From assembly GCF_947172395.1 (NCBI RefSeq), contig NC_069084.1, positions 2,481,107-2,545,106 on the forward strand: a DNA stretch of 64,000 nt, written 5' to 3'. The stretch comes from Bicyclus anynana (taxonomy: Eukaryota > Arthropoda > Insecta > Lepidoptera > Nymphalidae). Under the pieces are notes generated by a model, which saw nothing but the letters and a program-made list of their open reading frames with translations, did no database searches and had not been told where the DNA came from. A program made the position numbers and the translations under genes. Positions within the stretch are counted from its first letter, which is position 1. Each line of letters starts with the position of its first letter. Below, one piece after another: positions 1 to 11,345 of this stretch.

Positions 1-1540
1 CGATGTTCGCGACAGAAATCAGCATCCAGGTAGCTATCGCCTCTTTATAACCCTTATTATAAATATACCCATTATCCAAGTACTCGGTGTCATAATTTGT
101 GATCGCTTAGTAAACGCAAAGAAAAATTAATTGCGGAAATGCAGGATTATGAAATTGGGCACAGTTAAAGTATTATGAAGAAATGCATAAAGCTATTTCT
201 AAACGGTTATATACTTGCTATAACCAGCTTGCACTGTTTGAAAAGTCAATTTTAATTGGCACACAAATACTCTAATATACTTTTTTATATTTACATATTA
301 TATATGACGCAGTAAAATTGTAAAATACTGTTTATATAAATTATAATCTATCTCGCGTGATTGTAAACTGTCGAAAGATTGTGAATCGCAACATACTCCA
401 AAGAAAGGGATCTTCAGTGACTCAGAAACCAATATACACATTTGTACGTTTTACCTTTAAATGTACCGAAAATAATACGTTAAATTGTAAGCAGTATTTT
501 GTGGTTTACAATTTTTTGACAATTCACTATCTCGCGAAATTGATTATAATCTAACAGTATATACAGTGACATATATTATTCCCTTATATGTACTTTAAAA
601 TAAGTTAGAGAATGTTTTTAATAATTTCTATTTAAAAATATATTTATAAATATTTTCTATTTGTACTCGTAGAACATTTGGTTTAAATAATCACCGTTGT
701 CATCTAAATTGCAAGCACGACCGATTTGGTTTGATTTAGAGTATTCCCGGCAGTGTTGTGTTCTGTTTTTGAAATAATACCAACAGATAAAAAGCACAAA
801 AAACTGTTATGGCGTCCGCCCCAGGCGTACGGTGAACGATCGCGTGAGGGAATTATCATCACATTTTTGTGTTGACCTGTTTTTAACCAACTACCTAAAA
901 AAGAAAATCCTAGTTCCAGCAGTTTTTTGTTGTTTTTTTTAAATTAAAACTCCATAGCTTTACGGTAAATGGGCCGAATTCAAGACCGTCATCCGCTGGA
1001 CTATTGTCGTACCCATTGGCGTGCACACGGTTCTTAACTAGGGTAGGCAATATACGTATAAATTGTACATAATGTAAAGTTTCTTCTACAAGACAGGCTC
1101 GTTATTAGTCCTCAGGGTATGCAGTGCATTTTTGCATGTATGAAGTGCCGCCACTGGTCGCACCATCCGTGGTCGTACTCTGACCCATCGCTAACAGTCT
1201 TTGAGTCAGGAAAAAAAATATCAGAAACTTACCATATCTGATTATTTCCTTTTAAAAAGTATTTGTCATATTTCTCATTTAAAAAGAAATGTATTTTTAG
1301 CCAATCAACTAACTAACCAACTGGAAGTTGGTTTCTAATTTCCAAAAAAGTAAAACCATAGTTGAGTACATCGATCTAATATGTAAGTAGGTTTTTGAAT
1401 TTGTATGTTCTCAGATTATTATTTCGCTTATACTGCTTATTGTAGGTAGAATAGATTTATATTGCTACCAAAACCTCAACCTTAATAGATCAACAATAAA
1501 TCGATCAACTTTTTCATCAGTGTCAATTTAGAGTAGTAGT
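1..1540. other. AT-rich noncoding sequence
   Basis: No exon or complete repeat is recognised. Bases about 985-1045 resemble the tail of a tRNA-derived SINE (ACTATTGTCGTACCCA), but the head is missing. The remainder is AT-rich single-copy-looking sequence. Confidence 0.5.
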
Positions 1541-1740
1541 TATAGCTTGGCAAGTTCGTTGACGACACTCACATGATATGCGGGCGTCGGGGAGGGAATG
1601 ACTGAGCGGGTGTGAAGTCGTGCGCGCGGGGTAGAGACTGGAAGTAGGATGTATCAGTTGTGGGTTTATCTGTCATCGCTACGCACCTGCCGGCCCCCGC
1701 GGACCATCTGGAGTGTTATGAATGAATTTGCCAAGCTATA
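1541..1740. mobile_element. 200-bp MITE with TATAGCTTGGC inverted repeats
   Basis: The sequence starts TATAGCTTGGCAA and ends TTGCCAAGCTATA. The inverted repeat extends inwards for roughly 35 bp with mismatches, up to the AACACTC / GAGTGTT block. The interior is GC-rich (GGGCGTCGGGGAGG) compared with the surroundings. TA at each end would suit a Tc1/mariner-type target, but this is inference. Confidence 0.7.
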
Positions 1741-2344
1741 ATAGATTTAGCGTTTCTTCATGATGCCGTTTAGAAACTGTCAGGTACAATAAACTCATCT
1801 CTTCCAAGTTAAATTGCTTCCATCTCAAAATGCATGACCGCAGTAAGTTTGTTATTAAATAAAATGCTAAAAGTTTTAATTATTTCTGTATTTAAAGCAA
1901 AATGTCACGAAATATTTCTCATCGCAGTCAAGGACTAGGTAACTTGTTACTACAAGTTAATAAAATGAAAAAAGTTTTATCTCTTAGAAGCCAAAAGTCA
2001 CGAATTCTTTCATTTTAAAAACTAATACAAAATAAAAAAGTTTTAGTACAAATATTTTGAAATCTGGTAGACAACAACAGATGGAGGCGATAATCAATTT
2101 TACAACGACAGTTTTTCCCCCAAGTTGCGAAAACGTCTAAAACAGTTTTCCCCTTTTGGCAAAAAAAGTGACAATATTACATGACAAATGGTCTACTTTG
2201 TACTTTGTAGCTAGTAACGCAACTTTGTGATAGAGTGACTTTATAAACGGCAACTTTTTGTAGCACGGAGCTTTTTGCTGGCAGATTTAATTATGTTCAA
2301 ATATTGTACTTTAAATTTCCTCATTCTTTTAGTAGTAAGCCTAT
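1741..2344. other. noncoding, no recognised repeat
   Basis: AT-rich sequence with no exon or repeat that I can name. Confidence 0.4.
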
Positions 2345-2490
2345 GTGGCTATTTTATGGTCGTGGGTTCAAGTCCTTGGTAGGGTTATGAGGTTATTAAC
2401 TTTACTTTCTACTAAGAAATTCTTAAAGTTGGGAATTTAATGGTATTACACTCCTGTGCTTCGGAGAGCACGTAGGACATCATTATCATT
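2345..2490 (+). repeat. SINE-C-like fragment
   Basis: Contains a box-B-like GGTTCAAGTCC after a GTGGCTATTTTATGG head remnant, followed by a body ending CTTCGGAGAGCACG. Similar to the SINE-C copies at 39.3 and 51.3 kb but strongly decayed. Confidence 0.45.
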
Positions 2491-2526
2491 GCCTGAGTTA
2501 ACATAAACAGTCAAACATTATCACCC

Positions 2527-3010
2527 TAAAGGTACTGTTACACATGCTCTATAATAGCATGCTATAAACGTGCTATTAAGTATGCTCCATACGAGCATGC
2601 TTATCATCAGTTTACATTTGCTAGCAATAAGCATGCTATTTTCAAGTATACTCCTGAATAAGCATGCTCAAAGCAAACATTCCAATTACACATGTTAATT
2701 TGTATCTACCGCTCTCTGTCTATAGTATCGTGTTAGACAAGGAGAGATGAAGGTAAAGAGTATATCATAGCAATGCTAATCGACTAGCATACTCAATAAC
2801 CAAACCCGTTCAGACACGCTAAAAGCACGCCCCCTTCCAACCGCGCAGCAAGTAGCATGCTCAAAAATCGCACGACTGTTAATTCTTGGGCAAGCTCGAA
2901 ATAAGCATGCTCATTATTAGCAATGTTGCGATACACATGCTAATAAGTAGCAACTGTTCAATAGTAGCATGCTTTCGTGCTTGAAATAAGCATGTGTAAC
3001 AGTAGCTTTA
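2527..3010. mobile_element. inverted-repeat element studded with GCATGC
   Basis: The left end TAAAGGTACTGTTACACATG mirrors the right end CATGTGTAACAGTAGCTTTA. Inside are seven exact GCATGC palindromes, usually within AGCATGCT, plus several one-base variants. No reading frame is present. The family is unknown to me; a non-autonomous DNA transposon is the best reading. Confidence 0.65.
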
Positions 3011-3460
3011 GACCACCAACTCGCATTGGAGTGGCGTGATGAGTATATGCTCATTAACGCCTCTCATATAACTTCTTATGTTGTATGAGTTATGCAGGCC
3101 TGACTATGTAGTGGGCAGTTAAAAAGGATAATGGTAGTATTTCAATTACGAGTATGTTTTATAGATTGCGGATCAAAGTACGTTGTGCAAACATCAATTG
3201 AATGTTTGCTACGACTGAAATCAATCGAACCTTTGCAACATCAATGCAGTTGCGAATGCACCAAAGATATGATCACTACCGAATTCACTGAAATATCGCT
3301 TTCAGCGCAATTATTTTATGTCGAGTTTATTGCAGTTGCGAAAACATTATGTCAACAGAATTGGTAGTCATTTTTATATTGAGAACATTTTTTTTGTCAA
3401 CAATCATTCCTGATGGAAAGCTATGATGAACAGTTTGGCTCACACCGCGTTACTCGAACA
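3011..3460. other. noncoding, short open frame only
   Basis: A 78-codon open frame at 3131-3367 has no recognisable motif and no splice context. I see nothing else here. Confidence 0.35.
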
Positions 3461-3471
3461 AGCTCATGATT

Positions 3472-3790
3472 CATCATCATCATAATTATCAACTCGGGCT
3501 CGGCTCACTGCTGAGCCCGAGTCTCCTCTCAGAATGAGGGATTAGGCTAATAGTCCACCACGCTGGCCCAATGCGGATTGGCAGACTTCACACACGCAGA
3601 GAATTAAGAAAATTCTCTGGTGTGCAGGTTTCCTCACGATGTTTTCCTTCACCGTTTGACACACGTGATATTTAATTTCTTAAAATGCACACAACTGAAA
3701 AATTGGAGGTGCATGCCCCGGACCGGATTCGAACCTACGCCCTCCGGGATCGGAGGCAGAGGTTATATCCACTGGGCTATCACGGCTCTT
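3472..3790 (-). mobile_element. SINE-B, full length with target duplication
   Basis: Read on the minus strand, it begins AGAGCCGTGATAGCCCAGTG (box A region), has box B GGTTCGAATCC, and ends in ATGATGATGAATC. The 11-bp direct repeat AGCTCATGATT flanks it at 3461-3471 and 3791-3801. The body contains the ATCACGTGTCTCAAACGG-type segment shared by all copies. Retrotransposed by LINE machinery, by family knowledge. Confidence 0.9.
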
Positions 3791-3801
3791 AGCTCATGAT
3801 T

Positions 3802-4702
3802 AATGAGTTCGAAATTAGTCAGGCGTACTCCGACAATAATCTCGTAAGTTTTAGCCGCGTCTTATTATTTACTCGTACCTATTCTGAAAAAGTCCAAGCT
3901 GTATATAGCTGCACAAAGCTTGCTTTGAAAGTTTTTAAATTAAAGGTAGGTAGTAAGAAACACAAATGCTGCAATTGCATCTACATATTAGCTGTTTAAA
4001 TTAGAAATGTAGAGGCAAAACATTTAGCACGCCTGGATACCAAATACGCAAAGGTGATAGAACTATTTGTCTATGGGCGTAAACTATACATAGTTCTTCT
4101 TCCTTGTCTTTATCCTCGTCGTCTATATTTGTGGATTTTATAAAGTTCGCGCTTAGAAACTTCTGTTTTTAAGTTATTCTAACTTATCATTTTTAAACAA
4201 ACGGCAATTGATTTTTAAAACTTATATTTCAAAGCTAAAGACTTCATGATAAAAATAAAATTGTTTCTAACTTCAACTTATTGTTAGGGACAGGTGAATT
4301 TTAATTTAAAGTTTCGAGGCGGAATAAACAAAAGTTAATCGCTTGCCACAGGCTTGCAATACGACGTCGCTGGGAATTTCATTTTATCTGTTTGGTTTTA
4401 GTTCTTTAAGTACGACTCAAACAGTTGTGCAACTCTCTTATCAGATTCGCAGAAGTATACAAAGTTGTCAAGACTTCGCTGATAATCCCAATAGATATAA
4501 TCTTACAAAATAATATTCTATTACATTGTGGTGATGTGAACAGTTTTATGGATACTAAAGCCAATCGCCAAGGTACCAAATCAAATAAGTCTCTAAGAAA
4601 AGACAGGTTTTATTACCTTTATAAATTGACGACATTTTTCCGTCGATTCTAATAGTTTCTCTCCAGTTTATAGCAATACATCGTATCTCTATTATAAGTT
4701 TA
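3802..4702. other. noncoding, no recognised repeat
   Basis: Only short open frames without motifs. I see nothing to annotate. Confidence 0.4.
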
Positions 4703-4906
4703 CTAGCTAACGCCGCGCGGTTTTACCCGCGTGGTTCCCGTTCCCGTAGGAAAACTGAGAAAATTTATAGCCTATAGCCTTCCTCGATAAATGGATGGAA
4801 TTATCTAACACAGAAATAATTTTTCAAATCGGACCAGTAGTTCCTGAGATTAGCGCGTTCAATCAAACAAACAAACAAACTCTTCAGCTTTATATATTAG
4901 TATAGA
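4703..4906 (-). mobile_element. HEL-A Helitron-like element
   Basis: On the minus strand it begins TCTATACTAATATATAAAGC and ends with a hairpin of CGCGGGT...ACCGCGCGG type followed by CTAG. The host bases are A before and T after, the Helitron insertion signature. It is a non-autonomous copy of about 204 bp with no Rep/helicase coding. Confidence 0.75.
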
Positions 4907-5073
4907 TTTATACGAGTATTAAAACTTTTTACGATTTAAGTGAAATAACTTATTATCATTACCTACTAGCTCGGCTTCGCTCGCGTATCACTATTGTAAT
5001 ATTTTAGGAGCAGTAGTTTATTCTGAAAAGGTATTCATTTTTGTTGACAACCATATTTATGTTGATGATCGAT

Positions 5074-5155
5074 TGAAAAGTTAAACAATAAAAATGTACT
5101 GTATTTACAGTATACGTACTGTAAATACAGTACATTTTTTTTGTTTAACTTTTCA
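5074..5155. repeat. 82-bp near-perfect palindrome
   Basis: Arms of 39 bp (5074-5112 and 5117-5155) with one mismatch surround the 4-base loop TACG. The inner arm is ATGTACTGTATTTACAGTA. No flanking target duplication is evident. Confidence 0.9.
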
Positions 5156-5574
5156 TTTGAGTATTGAGCTGAGAATTTTAAATTGCTCTTGTTATTTTTT
5201 AAAATACTTAAAAAAATATCGTGTGCACCCAGATGATCTAGATGTAGTCTATTTGAAAACGAAGACCACAGTAACATTCGAATGTTGCTATAGTCTTTAC
5301 ATTTCCTTACTTTTAATTAAAAAAAAAATCAAAACAAGGAAATGTACTTAACACGGAATTAATTAATACAAGCGTCAGCTTTAGCGGCGTCTTTATTCTG
5401 TGATAGATAACATCTATAAAGTTATTTATTTGGATATTGCACAAAATCAGAATTAAATGTGCTCCGTATAATTCCCTCTGGAAATTGCTCGTGTTTTTCG
5501 TATAAAAGTTAAACTGAACATATATAAGTAGGTGGTACATCGGTGCCCATTATCTGCATCATCCGTAAAGCGGC

Positions 5575-5695
5575 GCACCGAACGCAATTAAAGCAAAACA
5601 GTGAAAGCCCGCACCCGAAAGTTGCGGTGCTGCTAATGTATATTTATTGCTTTTCGCAACTTCGGCTGATGCGAATATTGCGCAACTCCACCTGT
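5575..5695 (+). repeat. interspersed repeat related to 7225-7345
   Basis: The core GCACCCGAAAGTTGCGGTGC, then TAATGTATATTTATTGC and CAACTTCGGCTG, is shared with 7225-7345. The family is not identified. Confidence 0.5.
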
Positions 5696-5758
5696 TCGGA
5701 AAATGCAACAAAATTGGGAACGAGAAAAAGTAGAAAACGATTTTTTGTGATAAAAGAG

Positions 5759-5791
5759 ACGATAAATTAGCAGGTGACGCTAATTTATCGT
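5759..5791. repeat. short perfect hairpin
   Basis: 13-bp arms ACGATAAATTAGC and GCTAATTTATCGT flank the 7-base loop AGGTGAC. It lies at the edge of the inserted block described at 5541-5939. Confidence 0.8.
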
Positions 5792-6499
5792 TTCTTATCG
5801 CAGCTGTATCTATAATATTATATTATAAATGAGAAGATGTGAATATGTTTTTCTTATCGATATTAGTCTACTTTATCATCTGATATTATGTGATGGTACA
5901 CTATCTAAGTGTACTTTGAAAGTTTAATTTGGCGTTGGTAGACCAGTGGCCTAATTCACTATTTTGGTCTTTATTATCAACTTATTGAAGTGGAAAACAA
6001 AGTGTCATCTACATACTATATGATATACACCGTAAATACCGGATGACATTTGTAATTTGTATCATAGTATGTGGATGACATTTGGATGTCAATTGATTTG
6101 TTTTTAATTTTGATGGGTTGATAATAAAAACCATAATAGGAAATAGGCCAGCTGGGGACCACTGTCGTCAAGTTTGCATTGAATCGAGCACGTCTGCCCG
6201 TTTTAACCTTTTGACTCTGTCAACAGTCAATAGCCCACAAACTAGTGGGTTTTGATGTTTCAACCAGCGTTCCCGATGTTGCATTTTGTGCGTCTTTATC
6301 TCTTCCTGAATTGTTGGTATTTCCATATATTGGTGTTGCGTGAGTACCAGGGCGCATTTGCAATTGTTCCCAATATTATATTCTAGGTCATTTGGATACC
6401 TTGGTTTGTTGGATGTGCTAGCGATAGACCATATCTAAATTCCATAGAGCCAGATAGGTTTCAGAATTGTGCAACATACTAGTAATTATGTCTGGAAAT

Positions 6500-6720
6500 A
6501 AGTCGTGTATTTCGTATAAAAGTTATACTGACCGTATAAAAGTACCAGCTGGCTTGTTCACTATTTTGGTCTTTATTATCAACCTATTGAAATAAACATC
6601 AAATCAATTGACAAAATGTCATTTAGGTATCTACTGTGTGATATCCACCAGTAAGCACCGGATGACATTTTTCATAGCATGCGTCAAAGATGACGTTTTT
6701 CTTGTTCAAGCTACCGAGTT
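6500..6720. repeat. second copy of the local duplication
   Basis: Matches 5486-5540 and 5940-6110 without the intervening 400 bp. Each copy also contains an internal imperfect inverted repeat around ATGTCATC...GATGACAT. Confidence 0.55.
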
Positions 6721-9700
6721 ATTCTATAGAAACATAATTCGATTATATTAGTTTCAAATTCAGCATTATTTCTATCTGTGCTACACGAGACCTAGATGAG
6801 ACGCAATTAAAACGCCAGAGTCCAGCATAAGTTTCAAAATATTTACAGAAAATCTAAACTGTGCCCATGTCTGGTTACCTACTGTGTACCCTTAAGTAAC
6901 CCTGTCTACCAAGAAACCCCAGAAGTTTAGCGATCGGAGGTACATTTTGACAATAAAGATAGATTGGTATCTATCCAAACCATTCAAACCAACCAGAGCA
7001 GACCAAACCAAAGATAATTCAACTGAATGCATAATAAGGTGAACTTCGTTAACACATACTTTTTAGTTCTCACGAACAATTGCAATTCATGAACTTTCGC
7101 AAAGCAACTGTTTCTATTGAATATTTTTGTTTGTTCAGCACTGTTTGGACACTACAGTGTTATGTAGACAATAAGCCAACCGCGTTTTGCAGTGTGTCCC
7201 TATTTTCAGTTTAATCTGTAGTAAAAGAGCAAATAAAACAGCACAATCCCGGCTCGCGTCGCGTCGCTCGCCCCAAAGTTGCGGCGAGCTACTAATGTGT
7301 ATTTATTGCGCCTCACAACTTTAGCTGTTGTGAGTTATCGCGCTCTTTGCACTTTGCAATAAATTTACATTTTACTTAAAAAGAAAATGGCTGTTTGAAT
7401 TTTGAAATTAGCTTTTTGAACGTGATAATAATTCTTCCTTTAATGGAACGTGGTATACTTATTGAATTAGACAAAGTTTTTGTTGTTTAAACATTAATTT
7501 TTAGTTGTGATAAGCTTATATTGTGTATGTTTATATTATTAGGAGGTAGTTTAAGGAATAGCGACGTCCGCTAGATGCCCATAAATTCGAAAGTGTGTCT
7601 TCTATAAAGTTAGCGTGCTACCATCGTTTACATGGTGAGATGATAACGTATTGAAAACGAGAAGAAACGAAAAGTTAGCGTTAAAAGCTAACTTATTTTT
7701 GAATAAAAAAACTTGTGAAGTTCAACGCACTTGTAGCAAGAATCGTAAAGTAAAAGCTCAGACTGAGTGATAATACGTTTCTAAAGGAAGTAATCCAAAT
7801 ATCTCAGACTAGACGTCCACACGGCTGAAGCATTGTTTTCAAAAAGGCAGGGAAATGGCTGTTGTTCAATATTCCCCTTGCATTAAACAAAATATGCATT
7901 TAAACCCTAAAGCTTTGGCATTAGAGTTGATAATCGCACTGGAGTCACTCGTTACATTGTGCAAGGTGATTTAAAAGAGGGGAGCCTATAAGGGTTCTGA
8001 TGCTCAAGGAAAACTCGAAGGTGCAGACATACTTATAGTTTGCTATAATTTTAGGGAAGGCTTCAATAAATGATGGTTGGGGTTGGGCTTTTGTTTCTTT
8101 GTAATTGTTTGCGCCCAACCGCCGAGATGATTGAAATAGGGTACAAAAATACTTACAAAAGCTTTAAAACAAACCAAGCAGTGAAACTTCGTTGAAATGG
8201 CTAGTCATCTAGCTCTCTGTAGGTTTATTTTTCGTAAAGACAACGTAACATACCGTGTACAATCTCCCTATAATAACAGTGTCCATGGAAGTCCAGTGCT
8301 AAAACAATATTAGAACCAACGATTTATACTAGAGATAGGGCGTTAGTGCAACAAAACTGAGGCGGACAAATGTGCACAGGTAATTGTCTTAAATTCATTT
8401 TGTTGCTTATTAAACGACGAAAGTTATTTAAACACATAATACCTCAATAATGTCTACAATGTCGAGTGCATCGCAATCACACTTTGCGGTGATTTTGTAG
8501 GCACGTAACATATCTGTAGTATAAAATAATCATTGATTAGAACGACATTTTACCATCACACTGCAAGATTTCGCGTGGGCTTACAATAAATCATGGTCAT
8601 CATACTCAGAACACACTCTTCTAAGTCCGTGTTTTCTGATTTTTTTAATCTGGTCATCATTTTCGCAATTTCCTTCGTAGTCAAGTGCAACTCTCTACAT
8701 ATAAAAAACAGTAGACATAATATGCTTTCGCAAGATCTCGACTCTTGCCAGAAATGCATACGACTACATACTCGTAAATAAATTTTAAAAAAAAGTGTGT
8801 GTCAGCTCCGACGCACGTATGGAGTTTACTCTTTCGGATCGATCGTCTAAATAGGTGTGTGTATGTTGCCCCGCAGCACACCACCTTTCACCATATGATA
8901 GCAGCGCATGGTGAAAGGTGCGCATAATAGATTGCGCCACAAAAAACGTAACGCTGTCATTCGTTTATCGAATTTCACTGCCCATATTTTTTTCATACCG
9001 GGGGCTAAATATGAAAAATCGATTCTTAAGAAGTAAAATAAAAAAAACACGATTATTTGACAAGCTTTCTTCCTTTATCTCGTTAAAAACCAGATTAAAT
9101 TCATCTACTTCAACAAAATTCATTATCCCACAAAAACCCGCAAAGCAAAGCCTTTATCCGTGTAATTTATTATTAAGCATCAGTTATGAAAAACAAAATG
9201 CGAAACGATAACAAATTAGTGCGAAAAAACACCATTTAAGTAATTCACACTTAATTGCCGCGGATTTAAAAACGGGGAAAATGCGAAAATATCGGCCAAA
9301 GCTACGCTTAAGTCTAGCATTTATTAGGGTATTTAATTTCGAGTGCATCGCTGGAAAATTCTGCGCTGCTCTCTGTCCGGCTAAAGGTACAGTTTCATTT
9401 AAAACAAACGCGTCGAAAATTTATCTGTAGTCTACAGACTATATTGTTGATAAGTATCTTGCCGGATCTTTTCAGTAGATTGTGTCTTCCGAACTGGTTG
9501 TAATGTTGTGTTAGTTACACTATTTATAACTCAAGAACGGCTGGACGGCCAAAAATTGGTGAAGGGACTAGCTTAAACCCAGGAGACGTACATAGGATAT
9601 GTCGAGGAATCTCGAGGCACTCGATAAATTCAAAACAAACAATTCGATAAATCGGCTTATTATTATCTGCCTACATCTCACTACAGAACAAAATACCACT

Positions 9701-10319
9701 TACAACCTACTTATTAAACATCAATCATGCTATCTCAATGCAAGTTGGGCTTTATTGTTATGTTTAAGATATTAAAACTAATGACCGCACAGAAACGACG
9801 GATACTATTCTATACTCTATAAACTTTATAAGCCTTTATCCTAATTCAAGAGTTGAGCCAGGAATCTATTTATTTACTGATAAACTGGATCTATAGACCA
9901 AAGTATTTGTATTCGTGCGGAGGGGAAAACCGGATCAATCACTCAGGCTATATATATACACGGATCTTCGCTTTTATGCACTCTATAATGTCTCATCTTT
10001 GCTCGTTTCTATCGGTTTCACCAGACGCGGATTATCCGAACGATCTGATTGGTTTGTTCGCCCACGCGTCGTTTCGTCGCTTTAGTAAAAACGTACCCTA
10101 AAATTGAAATTTACTCTCGGAATTCTGTAAAGCTGTAATCCGGAAAGCCTTTGAGTGTAAATAAAACACTGACTTTGACGTGAACAGTTAATGAAGACTG
10201 CTGTTTTCCGCTCCAATTTAAAATGTTAAAAGTGATTTTAAAAATATAACTTGCGCTTTTAAGCGCAAATGAAACCAGATTTTGTTTTTCGTTCCTGTGT
10301 TATAGATTTTCCTTTATTT
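6721..10319. other. noncoding; one small repeat and one hairpin
   Basis: Apart from the repeat copy at 7225-7345 and a 13-bp-arm hairpin CACCTTTCACCAT...ATGGTGAAAGGTG near 8883-8921, I see nothing. The short open frames between 8.5 and 9.2 kb and at 9.85-10.1 kb carry no motif. Confidence 0.4.
7225..7345 (+). repeat. interspersed repeat related to 5575-5695
   Basis: Shares CCCAAAGTTGCGGCGAGCTA, TAATGTGTATTTATTGCG and the CACAACTTTAGCTG block with the copy at 5.6 kb, with several substitutions. Confidence 0.5.
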
Positions 10320-10420
10320 TTAATCGACTTAAAAAAACGAGAAGTTTCTCAATTCGACGCGTACGTTTTTTTTTCTTTTTAATGTTTGTTACCTCATAAC
10401 TTCGTCATTTATTTTGAAAA
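10320..10420 (+). repeat. fragment of the CCGACTTCAAAAAA interspersed repeat
   Basis: AATCGACTTAAAAAAACGAG, then TTCTCAATTCGACGCGTACG, a T-rich tract and GTTACCTCATAACTTCG. This order is a widespread lepidopteran repeat, by my recollection. Other fragments are at 44.88 kb and 52.71 kb. Confidence 0.55.
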
Positions 10421-10599
10421 TTTCCCATTTCATTTTCATGAAAATTGGTTTGCGAATATGTAAGTAGTAATTTGGTGTTAAAATCAAAATAACTGAAAAA
10501 AGATTACATTAGTTAATAAATGTAATTTTGTCCTTTCAACATCTATAATGGATAATGACATAATATATAGACTGCCAAAAAATCTAAAAACCCATTACA

Positions 10600-10687
10600 G
10601 GTACCAGAGAGGATTTGAAGCTTGGACGCACCATGTTCTATGTGATTTGGCAGAATCAGTGCCTAACCACTTAACTAATGAAGCAGT
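10600..10687 (-). repeat. SINE-C head fragment
   Basis: On the minus strand it reads AACTGCTTCATTAGTTAAGT and then GGTTAGGCACTGATTC, a tRNA-like head of SINE-C type. The tail is not recognisable. Confidence 0.45.
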
Positions 10688-10753
10688 TTATTTATCTTCA
10701 CATTCTTCTTAATCTAGTTCTTAACCGACTATGTACTTATGTAGGCTTTGCCG

Positions 10754-10790
10754 ATGGCCAGTTTACGCCGATACGGCGTAAACTGGCCAT
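10754..10790. repeat. perfect 17-bp-arm hairpin
   Basis: ATGGCCAGTTTACGCCG, loop ATA, then its exact reverse complement. GC-rich compared with the surroundings and located at the left edge of the first tandem unit of the 204-bp repeat. Confidence 0.95.
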
Positions 10791-11345
10791 GTGCTAGGTC
10801 TCAGGCATCTTGATTCTGTTACCTCTCACATCATATAATCCTGGTAACTGACTATCCATTGATAGTACTGTATGATATACTACGTAGGTACACTATGAGA
10901 ATAGTGTCGATGGACAACAAAGGATATGAGAGTGATTTAAAATAAATAGCAGGCAGGCCAGGCATTGTTCCGCTTTCCGACAAACAGGCGCACTGTGTCC
11001 GGTCTTAGGGATCCAATATCTTGATTCTGTTAGCTCTCGTGACATGTATTCATCATGTTAGTTGGTTATCCATTGATAGTGTACTACGTACGTATACCAT
11101 GCGAGTAATATTGATGAACAGCAATGGATATGAGAGTGATTTAAAATAAATGGAAGGCAAGCCAAGCATTGTTCCGCTTTCGGCAAACAGGCCTACTATG
11201 TCCGGTCTTAGGGATCCAATATCTTGATTCTGTTAGCTCTCGTGTCACGTATTCATCATGTTAATTGGCTATCCATTGATAGTACTACGTAGGTATACCA
11301 TGCGAGTAGTATCGATGTACAGCAATGGATATGAGAGTGATTTAA
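10780..11345. repeat. tandem repeat, three units, period 204 bp
   Basis: GCATTGTTCCGCTTTC recurs at 10962 and 11166, a period of 204 bp. TATCTTGATTCTGTTA, TATCCATTGATAGTA and GGATATGAGAGTGATTTAAA recur in all three units. Unit 1 (about 10780-10961) is the most diverged; units 2 and 3 are close. Each unit carries an internal inverted repeat TATCCATTG...CAATGGATA. Confidence 0.85.

Larger units (their letters stand above)
5486..6110. repeat. first copy of a local duplication, interrupted
   Basis: Bases 5486-5540 (TTTTTCGTATAAAAGTTAAAC) and 5940-6110 (CACTATTTTGGTCTTTATTA) match 6500-6545 and 6546-6700. The second copy lacks the roughly 400 bp at 5541-5939. That extra block holds a GC-richer repeat at 5575-5695 related to 7225-7345. 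Confidence 0.55.
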
